From the NCBI RefSeq assembly GCF_003129905.1, contig NZ_QFFM01000024.1, positions 1 through 50,829 on the forward strand: a stretch of 50,829 nucleotides of DNA, read 5' to 3'. The notes under the pieces were generated by a model. That model made no database searches, was not told the origin of the DNA, and saw only the letters and a list, made by a program, of their open reading frames with translations. The translations under genes and the position numbers were made by a program. Of the stretch, positions 1 to 7,968 are shown one piece after another. The stretch is from Bifidobacterium callitrichidarum. Lineage in GTDB: Bacteria; Actinomycetota; Actinomycetes; Actinomycetales; Bifidobacteriaceae. Every line of letters starts with the position of its first letter. Position 1 is the first letter of the stretch.

Positions 1-521
1 GCCGGGCTGGAGAGCACCTGCTTCAGGGTCACGTCGAAGGGCACGGAGTCCTTGAAGCCCACGGTGGTGTCGTCCTTGGCGGTCACGGACTCGATGTTGG
101 CCAGCAGCGAGCTCGGGCCGTTCGGGTCGTTGATCTTCTTGATGCGGTCGAAGGAGAACTTGACGTCGGATGCGGTCAGGTCATTGCCGTTGGCGAACTT
201 CAGGCCGTCCTTGAGCTTGACGGTGAACTCGCTGCCGTCGTCGTTCCAGGTGCCGTCATCGGCGGCGATGTCCGGGCTCAGCTCGGAGGTGTTGTAGTCC
301 TGGGCGTACAGGAACGGGAAGATGTTGATCTGCACGGCGTAGGAGCCGTTGTCGTAGGAGCCGGCGGGGTCGACGCTGGTGATCTTGTCGGTGGTGCCGA
401 CGGTGATGGCGTTGGAGCCGGAAGCGGTGGTGCCGCCATCGTCCTTCACGCCGCCGCAGGCGGTCAGCGAGACGACGGCCGCCGCGGAAGCGACCACGGC
501 CAGAATCTTCTTGGAATTCAC
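1..521 (-). CDS. ABC transporter solute-binding lipoprotein, family 5 (partial, 5' part only)
   Basis: The N-terminal 173 residues of an extracellular solute-binding protein are present; the gene runs off the left edge of the window. Translation from the GTG at 521 gives a lipoprotein signal peptide with the lipobox LTAC (Cys22 would be lipidated). The mature part has the family-5 (oligopeptide/dipeptide/nickel binding, DppA/OppA type) pattern, including a stretch like 'FANGNDLTASDVKFSFDRIKK' in shortened form (LTASDVKFSFDRI). A purine-rich AGAGAGGA site lies 5 bases upstream of the GTG, which supports this start. Family-5 proteins bind peptides, but some bind oligosaccharides, so the ligand is open. 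The ROK regulator gene at 973 is divergent and may control it. No permease genes are visible; they would lie to the left. Confidence 0.85.
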   Translation of the reverse strand, partial: MNSKKILAVVASAAAVVSLTACGGVKDDGGTTASGSNAITVGTTDKITSVDPAGSYDNGSYAVQINIFPFLYAQDYNTSELSPDIAADDGTWNDDGSEFTVKLKDGLKFANGNDLTASDVKFSFDRIKKINDPNGPSSLLANIESVTAKDDTTVGFKDSVPFDVTLKQVLSSP

Positions 522-972
522 GAGAATCCTCTCTCTATGCTGTTCCATGCCATTGCGTGGTATGGATTACCGCTGACTATGGTGCCGGTTTGTTACCCAT
601 GCGTTTCCATATGCACCGGCCGGATGATGCTTGTGGCGGGGAAGGCCTGTGTTTATGCGGTGTTGAGCAGTATCGCGGATACGTGAACGGCTTTGACTCA
701 TATGACCGAATGGTGAGATAAACGGGTCTGTGTTTCACTATGCGGACATTGGTGCGATGTCACTCTACCGAGCTGTTCGATATTCACGCATACCCGCCCA
801 ACAATGATTGTTAATGTTGGTTACATAAATCAAAATGGCTATTTTGCAACGCTCTGAGGTTTCTATTGTGACCGTTTTCATCTATACTGAAAACAGTATT
901 GATAAATAGGACGTCAACGACGACGGTTGAGCGAAGGATTCGTCGCCAGCGAAGGCGTACAGGGAAGGCATT
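522..972. promoter_or_regulatory. Divergent promoter region between family-5 binding protein and ROK regulator
   Basis: This 451-base stretch has no convincing gene and is more AT-rich than its flanks. It holds two short perfect inverted repeats: AACAATGATTGTT at 800-812, and ATACTG-AAAA-CAGTAT at 884-899. The second overlaps a -10-like TATACT at 883-888, about 85 bases upstream of the regulator start, so it is a candidate autoregulatory operator. The functional reading is inference; only the symmetry is directly seen. Confidence 0.5.
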
Positions 973-2106
973 ATGTCATCAGGTTTCGAACACGGGGGCA
1001 CCGCCACCGGCCGGCAGGGCAAGGCCAGTCCGGCGGACATCCGGCGCACCAACCGGGCGCTGATCTTCAATCTGCTGTTCCCCGCGCAGCGCCGTTCCCG
1101 CGCCGATCTGGGCCGACTGACCGGGCTGAGCCGCGTGGCCATCTCCGACGTGATTTCCGACATGCTGGACGAGGGTCTGCTGTGCGAGACCGGATACGCG
1201 GCCAATCCCACCGGCAAGGGCAAGCGCGGCGCGCTGCTCGGCATCGACACCTCGCGTCTCAAGATCATCAGCATCGACCTGTCGCATCCCCAGCTCATCC
1301 AAGGCGCCGTGACCGATCTGCTCGGCATTCCCCAGGACTGCATGGAGGTCGCGCTGGGCCCGGACAATCACGTCGAGACCGACGCCATCGTGCAGCTGAT
1401 CGACCAGCTGCGCTCCGATCTGGATTTCGGCGACGTGCTGGGCATCGGCATCGTGGTCTCCGGCGTGGTGCAGGAGGGTACCGTGCGCGATTCCACGATG
1501 CTCGGCTGGCATAACGTGGAATTGGGTCCGCTGCTCGAACGCCAGTTCGACCTTCCGGTGGTCATCGTCAACGACGCCATCGCGGCGATGCTCACCGAAC
1601 GGTTCTTCGGCCAGGCCGGCCCCGATCTGATCTTCACCACGTTCGGCCAGGGCGTGGGCACGGCCACGCTAATCCATGACATGCCGGTCATCGGCGACCA
1701 TCACGCCGCAGGCGAGATCGGCCACATCGCCATCGATCCGAACGGCCCCGAATGCCCGTGCGGCAAGCGCGGATGCCTGGAGATGCTGATCTCCGCCCAT
1801 GCGTTGCGCGAACGGATGCGCCACCATGACGCGCGGGGCCGCGCGGACGTGATCCGCCAGGCCGGCGATTTGTTCGCATCGGCGCTGGCCATGCCCGTGG
1901 GATTGCTGGACATCGCGGACGTGTGCGTGGCCGGCCCCGCGGACATCATCAACAACACGTTCCTGGAGGCGGCCCAGCAGCGGTTCGACGCCGCCACCGG
2001 CTCCTCGTTCCATGTGCGCACCATCATCCGCCGCTGCCAGGTCGGCGGCGACCTCACCCTGCGCGGCGGCGCCATCGCCGTGATCCGCCGCTATATCAAC
2101 GGGTAG
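973..2106 (+). CDS. ROK family transcriptional regulator
   Basis: A 377-residue protein has an N-terminal winged helix-turn-helix (about residues 24-80, with LGRLTGLSRVAISDVISDML as the recognition region). It is followed by a ROK (repressor/ORF/kinase) sugar-sensing domain. The ROK zinc motif CPCGKRGCLE is intact, with Cys261, Cys263 and Cys268. The length fits NagC/XylR-type regulators rather than the shorter ROK kinases. An AGGGAAGG ribosome-binding site lies just upstream of the ATG. The gene is divergent from the family-5 binding protein gene and convergent with the ROK kinase at 2257-3189. It likely represses a neighbouring sugar operon and is released by a sugar or sugar phosphate; the effector is unknown. 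Confidence 0.88.
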   Translation: MSSGFEHGGTATGRQGKASPADIRRTNRALIFNLLFPAQRRSRADLGRLTGLSRVAISDVISDMLDEGLLCETGYAANPTGKGKRGALLGIDTSRLKIISIDLSHPQLIQGAVTDLLGIPQDCMEVALGPDNHVETDAIVQLIDQLRSDLDFGDVLGIGIVVSGVVQEGTVRDSTMLGWHNVELGPLLERQFDLPVVIVNDAIAAMLTERFFGQAGPDLIFTTFGQGVGTATLIHDMPVIGDHHAAGEIGHIAIDPNGPECPCGKRGCLEMLISAHALRERMRHHDARGRADVIRQAGDLFASALAMPVGLLDIADVCVAGPADIINNTFLEAAQQRFDAATGSSFHVRTIIRRCQVGGDLTLRGGAIAVIRRYING

Positions 2107-2160
2107 TTATATCAAGTAGTGAATTTCCGGCTCCCCTGTCCGAAGGGAATTGACAGCGAA

Positions 2161-2209
2161 GACGACTGAGGGGAGCAATCCACACAAAAGGATGCTCCCC
2201 TCAGTCGTC
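2161..2209. repeat. 17-bp inverted repeat, hairpin between convergent ROK genes
   Basis: GACGACTGAGGGGAGCA at 2161-2177 is exactly matched by its reverse complement at 2193-2209 across a 15-base loop. It lies between the convergent ROK regulator and ROK kinase genes and probably works as a bidirectional terminator. It contains the GGGGAG/CTCCCC core found in other spacers of this window. Confidence 0.7.
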
Positions 2210-2219
2210 TCCGACGACA

Positions 2220-2240
2220 GCTCCCCTCAGAGAGGGGAGC
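2220..2240 (-). terminator. Hairpin terminator after ROK kinase gene
   Basis: GCTCCCCTC-AGA-GAGGGGAGC forms a 9-bp stem 16 bases beyond the ROK kinase stop codon. There is no good U-run, so it may be a REP-like element acting as a terminator. Confidence 0.5.
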
Positions 2241-2256
2241 CAGGTAAAAAGCGTCT

Positions 2257-3189
2257 TCACACCGCCAGTGCGGCGCCGAGCGCGCCGATGGGCTGGTCCA
2301 CGGGGGCGAGCCTCAGGCGGTCGGCCAGATGCAGGCCCTTGAGGAACGGGCAGTCGGCCTCGCGGCGGAACAGCTCGTCGCTCATCACATCCAATAGCGG
2401 CTCGCCGGTCTTGGCCATGCCTCCGCCCACGATAATCACGCGCGGGTCGAACGCCTGGCCCACGATCTGCAGCGCATCGCCCATCGCGTGCGAGACGATG
2501 CCGAGCACCCGCACGGCGTCGGCCTGTTCGCAGTGCGCGCGTTCGATGAGGTCCGGCATGGCGGGCCTGCCGTCCGCGGGCCACAGCCGTTGCACCGAAG
2601 CCCCGGAGCACACGGTCTCCAGGCAGCCTCGCTGACCGCACGGGCATGCGAACCGGTTCGGATCGATCGGGATGTGGCCGACCTCCCCCGCCGCTCCGCT
2701 GAAGCCATGCTGCAGCACGCCGTCCACGATGACCCCGGCGGCCAGACCGGTGCCGAAGTTCAGGAACACCACGGTTCCCTCGCCCCTGGCACCCGGCACC
2801 AACTGCGCCGCACCGAGCGCGGCGGCGTTGACGTCGTTCTCCACGCGGACGGGAATCCCGCCCAGCCGCTCCCCCACTTCAGGACCAAGGGCGAGCGTGT
2901 CGATGTCGAGATTGACCACATGGGACACGGTGCCGGCCTCGGAATCGACCTGACCGGGCGTGCCGATGCCCACGCCGGCGAGTTCGCCGAGATGCTCGCC
3001 GGCCACCGTGCGTACCAGTGCCGTCACATCCTCGACCACGTTGCCGGCGCCGCGGCGGGCCGGCACACGATGGCTTGCCGCGACGCTGCCGGCGGCGTCC
3101 ACCAGCACGGCCTCGATTTTGGTGCCGCCGATATCCACGCCGACCCGATATGTTCCCTCATGTACGTTGTTCCGCGTTGGTTCACCCAT
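2257..3189 (-). CDS. ROK family sugar kinase (glucokinase/N-acetylhexosamine kinase type)
   Basis: A 310-residue protein without a DNA-binding domain carries the ATP-binding motif DIGGTK at residues 19-24, the Asn-Asp catalytic pair at about 118-120 (END), a GEVGHIP stretch and the zinc motif CPCGQRGCLE at 182-191. These mark a ROK kinase that phosphorylates glucose, ManNAc, GlcNAc or a related sugar in the cytoplasm. I take the ATG at 3189, with GGAAAGG 9 bases upstream, over an open-frame extension to 3255. It lies downstream of lnpA on the same strand, with a 198-base spacer that contains a hairpin. In B. longum the place after lnpA is held by nahK, an unrelated kinase fold, so this gene may supply the GlcNAc or GalNAc kinase step here. 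That role is inference. Confidence 0.85.
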   Translation of the reverse strand: MGEPTRNNVHEGTYRVGVDIGGTKIEAVLVDAAGSVAASHRVPARRGAGNVVEDVTALVRTVAGEHLGELAGVGIGTPGQVDSEAGTVSHVVNLDIDTLALGPEVGERLGGIPVRVENDVNAAALGAAQLVPGARGEGTVVFLNFGTGLAAGVIVDGVLQHGFSGAAGEVGHIPIDPNRFACPCGQRGCLETVCSGASVQRLWPADGRPAMPDLIERAHCEQADAVRVLGIVSHAMGDALQIVGQAFDPRVIIVGGGMAKTGEPLLDVMSDELFRREADCPFLKGLHLADRLRLAPVDQPIGALGAALAV

Positions 3190-3319
3190 GCTTCCTTGCC
3201 TTTCCGAAGTTCCCAACCGTGTTCCCCGGCCGTCGTTGGCCGGATACGCATGCACTCCCGCTCAGTCCGGCCCGCGCCCGACATGCTCCGACGGGCGACG
3301 AACCGGCACACATACAAAG

Positions 3320-3353
3320 CCGGCCTGCGGGAGGAGTAGGTACCGCAGGCCGG
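3320..3353 (-). terminator. Hairpin downstream of lnpA
   Basis: CCGGCCTGCGG at 3320-3330 pairs with CCGCAGGCCGG at 3343-3353, an 11-bp perfect stem 34 bases after the lnpA stop. It probably ends or attenuates the lnp transcript before the ROK kinase gene. Confidence 0.65.
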
Positions 3354-3387
3354 ACGTTCATGGCGTGATCCGCAATCTGTCGTCGAT

Positions 3388-5640
3388 TTACAGTTCGCGC
3401 CAGGCGATGCCGCTGGGGCCGAGATCGAAGTGCTCGATCTCGCCGGAGGGCAGCGCCACATCGGTGGACTGCGCACGATCGGTGTTGTTGATCACGCAGT
3501 ACCAGTGCTGTTCGGGGAATCGCGCCACCTCGCACTCGGGGTTGGTGGAGCTGAACGCCGCGTACTTGCCTTCGTTGTGGGAGGCGTAGAACAGGATGCG
3601 TTCGAGCAGGCGGGCGTTGGCCGCGGAGTACGGCAGGCCGGAGACGTACACGCCACGTCCCTTGCCGTATTCGTTGACCGCGAGCTGCACCTCGCCGCCG
3701 TCGGCCCTCAGCAGGGTCACGTTCTCGTTGATCGGGAACGTGTTGGCGATCGCCTCGCCGAAGTCGATGCCGCTGAGCGGAGCCTTGCCCTGGCCGCCGC
3801 CGCAGCCGGACAGCGGGATGCGGTAGCCGGCCTCGCTCCAGGCCTCGCGCGCCGCCGGATCGACGTGCACGTCCTCGGTGATGAAGTGGTCCGGGGTGAC
3901 CGGCGGGAAGTACTTGTCCACCGACAGGGTCTGGAAGCGCTCCTCGTCCACGCCGAGCACGTCGGCCAGCTGGAAGAAGCGGCCCTGGAACCACTGGGAG
4001 CTCGGCTCACCCACGCCCACGAGGGCGCCGCCGCCGCGCACCCAGGCGCGCAACGTCTCGGCCAGCTTGGGCTCCCTGGTCCACACGTCGCCGCCGGAGT
4101 AGGCGGTGTCCACCGGGCCTCCGGTGATCACCACGTCGATGTCCGGATCCACGCCGTGGTCCAGCACGTCGTCGAAGCTGATGAACCGCACGTTGACGCG
4201 CATGCCGGAGAGGGCTTCGAGGATGCCGTAGTACGAGTAGGTCTGCTTGTTGGGCAGGGCGTGGGCCACCGTGTATGCCATCCAGGAGCGCATCTTGCCC
4301 CAGGAGTTCAGGATGGCCACGTTGAGCTCGCCTTCGGCCGCCGCTCCCCCGGTGCGCTCGTGGATGTCGCGGAATTCGTCGGCGATGTGCGTCACCGCGT
4401 CCACGAACTTGGGGAACTTGGCCGCGAGCGAGAGGTAGCCGCCGTAGCCCATGCGGGCGATCGGCGAACGCAGGATGGCACGGCGGGCCTTGCGCCAGTT
4501 GTCCCATGCCTCGATGCTCGGGTCGTTGCCCTCGTAGAAGGTGTCCGGGAAGAAGTACGGCAGGAAGCGGCCTTCGGTGTACTTGACGCCCTTGATGTCC
4601 GCGATCATGCGGGTGGTGGTGCCGTCGCCGATGGAGCCGACCACGGCGTCCAGGCCGAGGTCGCCGAAGCCGTCCTTGTAGGGTTCGGTGCCGATCCACT
4701 GGTCGCCGAGGAACATCATGGCTTCCTTGCCGGCGGCGTGGGACATGTCCGCGAGCTTCTTGACGTTCTCACGCACGAAGCCGGAGAGGAAGTCGATCCA
4801 GTCGCGCTGGGCCTTGCGCGGCACGCGCCATGCGGAGTTGTAGCAGCCGCCGTCCACGAAGTCCTCCGGACGCAGACGGTAGCCGTACTGCTTCTCGAAG
4901 TCGTCCAGGGCCTGCGGGCTGACGGTGCAGGAGCAGCCGAACCAGTCGACGATCTTCTCACGGTGCTTCTGGTCGAACAGGAGCGTGAACTGGTAGAAGA
5001 AGGTGGTGAAGCGCACCACGTCGGTGGTGGGGTTCTCCGCAAGCCATTTCTCGAACGTGTCGAACACGAACTTGCGGGTGGCGGGATGGTAGATGTCGAA
5101 CGGGATCTCGTGTTCCTTGTCGCCCCAGTCGTTGGTGAGATGGTTGTACATCTCGACCGGGTCCCAGATGATGTAGGCGAGGAACGAGGCCGTGTACTCG
5201 TGCATCGGGGTCGCGCCGGTCACGGTCACGCTGTGGGAGTCCTTGTCCACGGACCAGTTCGCCGGGTCCACGACCTCGCCGGTGGTGCGGTCGATGACCT
5301 CCCAGTACTTGGCCGGGTCGGCGTCATAGTTCGGGGTCAGCTGCTCCTCGTAGAACGTGGCCATGAGGTCGATGGAGACGGTGTCCGTCTCGGCGAGCAC
5401 GCGCTGGGTCAGCAGGTAGACCTGCGGCGTCTCGTCCATGTGGAGGGTGATCCACTCGTTGTGCGCGCGGGTCGGGAAGTAGGCGCTGTAGATCTTCTTG
5501 CCCAGCGCCAGGACGGCGTCGTCCAGATGGGTGCCGTCCGAGTTGCGGATGGCGTCGGCGCCCCACAGTTCGGCCAGTTCCTTGGTCTTCTCGGCGAAGT
5601 TCTCCTCGCTGGGAAGCGTGAAACGTCCAGTGGTGGTCAT
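3388..5640 (-). CDS. lnpA: 1,3-beta-galactosyl-N-acetylhexosamine phosphorylase (lacto-N-biose phosphorylase, GH112)
   Basis: This cytoplasmic enzyme phosphorolyses lacto-N-biose I and galacto-N-biose to galactose 1-phosphate plus GlcNAc or GalNAc, the key step of the bifidobacterial human-milk and mucin glycan route. The 750-residue product starts MTTTGRFTLPSEENF and matches the B. longum GLNBP nearly throughout by eye, at the length usual for the family. The general acid Asp313 is present in MFLGDQW (GDQ at 312-314). An AAGGAG site lies 10 bases upstream of the ATG at 5640; the open frame extends further but lacks support. Upstream on the same strand are the GltABC transporter genes, and downstream is a ROK kinase. 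The lnpBCD partners (nahK, galT, galE) are not adjacent. Confidence 0.96.
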   Translation of the reverse strand: MTTTGRFTLPSEENFAEKTKELAELWGADAIRNSDGTHLDDAVLALGKKIYSAYFPTRAHNEWITLHMDETPQVYLLTQRVLAETDTVSIDLMATFYEEQLTPNYDADPAKYWEVIDRTTGEVVDPANWSVDKDSHSVTVTGATPMHEYTASFLAYIIWDPVEMYNHLTNDWGDKEHEIPFDIYHPATRKFVFDTFEKWLAENPTTDVVRFTTFFYQFTLLFDQKHREKIVDWFGCSCTVSPQALDDFEKQYGYRLRPEDFVDGGCYNSAWRVPRKAQRDWIDFLSGFVRENVKKLADMSHAAGKEAMMFLGDQWIGTEPYKDGFGDLGLDAVVGSIGDGTTTRMIADIKGVKYTEGRFLPYFFPDTFYEGNDPSIEAWDNWRKARRAILRSPIARMGYGGYLSLAAKFPKFVDAVTHIADEFRDIHERTGGAAAEGELNVAILNSWGKMRSWMAYTVAHALPNKQTYSYYGILEALSGMRVNVRFISFDDVLDHGVDPDIDVVITGGPVDTAYSGGDVWTREPKLAETLRAWVRGGGALVGVGEPSSQWFQGRFFQLADVLGVDEERFQTLSVDKYFPPVTPDHFITEDVHVDPAAREAWSEAGYRIPLSGCGGGQGKAPLSGIDFGEAIANTFPINENVTLLRADGGEVQLAVNEYGKGRGVYVSGLPYSAANARLLERILFYASHNEGKYAAFSSTNPECEVARFPEQHWYCVINNTDRAQSTDVALPSGEIEHFDLGPSGIAWREL

Positions 5641-5671
5641 GAAAGTGTTACTCCTTGTAATTTCGGTAAGA

Positions 5672-5700
5672 GGTGGCTCCCCTGATTGAGGGGAGCCACC
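5672..5700. repeat. 12-bp perfect inverted repeat in lnpA leader
   Basis: GGTGGCTCCCCT at 5672-5683 and AGGGGAGCCACC at 5689-5700 form a perfect hairpin with a 5-base loop, about 30 bases upstream of the lnpA start. It belongs to the GGCTCCCCT/AGGGGAGCC repeat type seen elsewhere in the window. It could attenuate lnpA or protect its mRNA. Confidence 0.65.
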
Positions 5701-5820
5701 GAGACAATCGGTTCGGCACCGGGCTGTCCGCTTCACGGCATCGCCTCCGGCCCCCGCAAGAACGGACTCGCCTTCGGCGAGGCTCAATCCGACCTTCGCT
5801 CGGCTGTCGCCTCGCTCAGG

Positions 5821-5865
5821 CTGAGCCTACGGACAGTCCACTGGACTGTCCGCTTAACGGCTCAG
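5821..5865 (-). terminator. Long hairpin overlapping the gltC stop codon
   Basis: GGACAGTCCA and TGGACTGTCC (5831-5851) form a 10-bp stem with a 1-base centre, extended outward by CTGAGCC/GGCTCAG at 5821-5827 and 5859-5865. The structure includes the last codons of the permease gene. It likely ends or reduces transcription between the transporter genes and lnpA. Confidence 0.6.
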
Positions 5866-6821
5866 CCCTTGACCGCACCGGCCGCCAGACCGGCCTGCCA
5901 GTAGCGCTGGAGGCCGAGGAACAGGACGATCACGGGCAGGACGCCGAGCAGGGCACCCATCATCAGGGCACCACGATCGGTGAACGTGGCCAGCGAGACC
6001 ATGCCGTACAGGCCGAGGGTCACGGGCTTCAGGGTGTCGGACGAGACCATCATCAACGGCAGCAGGAAGTTGTTCCAGGTGGCCACGAACAGGAACAGGA
6101 AGATCGTGACCATGGCCGGGGCGAGGATCCTCAGCACGATGGTGAAGAAGATGCGCGCCTCGCTGGCGCCGTCGATGCGGGCCGCCTCCAGCAGTTCGTT
6201 CGGCACCGAGGTCTGCGCGTACACGCGGCCCAGGAAGAAGCCGAACGGGGAGACGCAGCACGGGATGATGATCGAGAGCATGGTGTTGGTCAGGTGCACG
6301 GCGTGGAAGATCGAGTACTGCGGGATGGTCAGCAGCGCGGCGGGCATGAGCATGCAGCCCATGATCACGCCGATGGCGATGTTCTTGCCGCGGAAGTTGA
6401 ACTTGGCGGTGGCGTAGCCGGCCATGACGGCCACGAGCGTGCCGATCAGGGCGGAGACACCGGAGTAGATCAGCGAGTTGAGCACCCAGCGCCAGAACTG
6501 GCCTCGGGTCCAGCCCAGCAGCGTGGAGTAGTTCTTGGCGATGGCGCCCGGCAGGTCGGTGATGCCGACCGCGAACCACAGGCCGTTGCTGCCGGTCATC
6601 TCGCTCGGGGTCTTCGTGGAGGCGATGATGGCCCAGTAGATCGGGAACAGGAAGTAGATCAGCGCGGCGACCAGCACCACGACGGTGACGGTCTTGACCA
6701 GCGCGGAGGGCTGCATGGAACGGGGCAGGTCGTTGGCATGCTGGTCACGGATCTTGTCGGCCTTCTTGCGGGCACGCGCGGCGGCGCGGGCCTCCTTGCT
6801 ATCGACGTTCACGGTGCTCAT
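5862..6821 (-). CDS. gltC: GNB/LNB ABC transporter permease (MalG type)
   Basis: The 319-residue inner-membrane protein has a basic N-terminal tail and about six hydrophobic segments. It carries the permease EAA loop (LLEAARIDGASEARIFFTIVLRILAP), which docks the ATPase subunit. The start at 6821 overlaps the stop of the upstream permease by 4 bases (ATGA), so the two are translationally coupled. Position between gltB and lnpA matches gltC of the B. longum lacto-N-biose cluster. No ATPase gene is nearby; bifidobacterial sugar importers of this class normally use a shared MsmK-like ATPase encoded elsewhere. Confidence 0.9.
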   Translation of the reverse strand: MSTVNVDSKEARAAARARKKADKIRDQHANDLPRSMQPSALVKTVTVVVLVAALIYFLFPIYWAIIASTKTPSEMTGSNGLWFAVGITDLPGAIAKNYSTLLGWTRGQFWRWVLNSLIYSGVSALIGTLVAVMAGYATAKFNFRGKNIAIGVIMGCMLMPAALLTIPQYSIFHAVHLTNTMLSIIIPCCVSPFGFFLGRVYAQTSVPNELLEAARIDGASEARIFFTIVLRILAPAMVTIFLFLFVATWNNFLLPLMMVSSDTLKPVTLGLYGMVSLATFTDRGALMMGALLGVLPVIVLFLGLQRYWQAGLAAGAVKG

Positions 6822-7789
6822 TCCGCGTTCACCTTCCTTTCAACCAGCGTGTACGCCACGGCGAGCACGCCTGCGATCAATGCCATGACGATGGCCACGG
6901 CGGATGCGGGTCCGTCGCCGCCCGGCGTCAGGGTGCCCTGCGAGGTGTTGAGGGCCATCATCATCGGGGTGTACGACTTGGAGATGCTCGGGTCGGAGAT
7001 GGTCATGACCTGCGGCTCGTTGAACAGCTGGATGGTGCCCACGATGGACAGCAGCATGGCGAGCAGGGCCGCGGCACGCACATTCGGCAGCTTGATCTTC
7101 ATGGCGATCTGGAAACCGTTGGCGCCGTCGATGCGGGCCGCCTCGTACAGGTCGTGCGGGATGGCCTGGAGGGCCGCGAGGAAGATCAGCATGTTGTAGC
7201 CGGTGAAGGTCCAGGTGGTGATGTTGGCCATCGAGCCGAGGACCACGTTGTCGGCGAAGAAGTTCACCTTGATGCCCAGGGCGGCAAGGCCCTTGACGAT
7301 CGGCGAGATCTGGCCGTTGTACAGGTAGACCCAGATGATGGAGGCCACCACGCCGGGGATGGCGTACGGCAGGAAGTAGCCGAGACGGAAGGCGGTGATG
7401 TGCTTGACGATGTACGAGTCGACGAGCATGGCCAGCGCCAGCGCGGCGATGATCATGATCGGCACCTGGATCAGGGTGTAGATGACCACCCTGCCCACGC
7501 CGGCCCAGAACGCGCCGGACGTGATCACGTACTGGAAGTTCTGCAGTCCGACGAACTTGTTGACCAGTTCGCCGCCGCCGTAAGCGCCACCGCCCACGGT
7601 GACCTGGCGGAAGAAGCTGGAATAGATGGCCCAGACGATGGGCAGGATGAACACCAGGGCGAACAGGATGGCGAAGGGCGCCATGAAGGCCCAGCCGGTG
7701 CGGTTCTCACGCCGTGCGGCATCCGACCGCTTCGGCTTGGCGGCACGCTTGGCGACCCCCGTCTTCGCCGGTTGCGTTGTTGCAGTCAT
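6818..7789 (-). CDS. gltB: GNB/LNB ABC transporter permease (MalF type)
   Basis: The 323-residue membrane permease has a basic cytoplasmic N-terminus (about residues 1-35), a first membrane segment near FMAPFAILFALVFILPIVWAI, and an EAA loop (LYEAARIDGANGFQIAMKIKLP). I choose the ATG at 7789 (MTATTQPAK), with AGG about 6 bases upstream; an open-frame extension to 7882 is rejected because it runs toward the hairpin at 7887-7915. The gene lies between the binding protein gltA and gltC and forms the heterodimeric channel with GltC. Confidence 0.9.
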   Translation of the reverse strand: MTATTQPAKTGVAKRAAKPKRSDAARRENRTGWAFMAPFAILFALVFILPIVWAIYSSFFRQVTVGGGAYGGGELVNKFVGLQNFQYVITSGAFWAGVGRVVIYTLIQVPIMIIAALALAMLVDSYIVKHITAFRLGYFLPYAIPGVVASIIWVYLYNGQISPIVKGLAALGIKVNFFADNVVLGSMANITTWTFTGYNMLIFLAALQAIPHDLYEAARIDGANGFQIAMKIKLPNVRAAALLAMLLSIVGTIQLFNEPQVMTISDPSISKSYTPMMMALNTSQGTLTPGGDGPASAVAIVMALIAGVLAVAYTLVERKVNAE

Positions 7790-7886
7790 AGGAAACCTGT
7801 CTTTCAAAGAACAGTGCGGGATACAAAAAGATTCGTTGCGGGCGGCGGCGACGCCTCGAACGGCCGCCGGGCCGCCCTTCATAAAG

Positions 7887-7915
7887 AAAGGCCGGAGCGA
7901 TGAACTCCGGCCTTT
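7887..7915 (-). terminator. Intercistronic hairpin between gltA and gltB
   Basis: AAAGGCCGGAG at 7887-7897 pairs with CTCCGGCCTTT at 7905-7915, an 11-bp perfect stem with a 7-base loop, in the 179-base spacer after gltA. Such partial terminators commonly give the binding protein more transcript than the permeases. Confidence 0.75.
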
Positions 7916-7968
7916 CGGTGTGTGGAACAGTCAGTCTCTTTCCGGTAAAGGCCCCGGCGGACCGACCG

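Noticed and set aside
2257..3189. Calling the ROK kinase nahK (lnpB)
   Set aside because: NahK belongs to the aminoglycoside phosphotransferase-like fold. This protein has DIGGTK and the ROK zinc motif.
3430..5685. Long open frame of 751 codons on the plus strand
   Set aside because: It is antisense to lnpA. The translation is rich in Val, Gly, His and Asp from mirrored GC-rich codons and has no family motifs.
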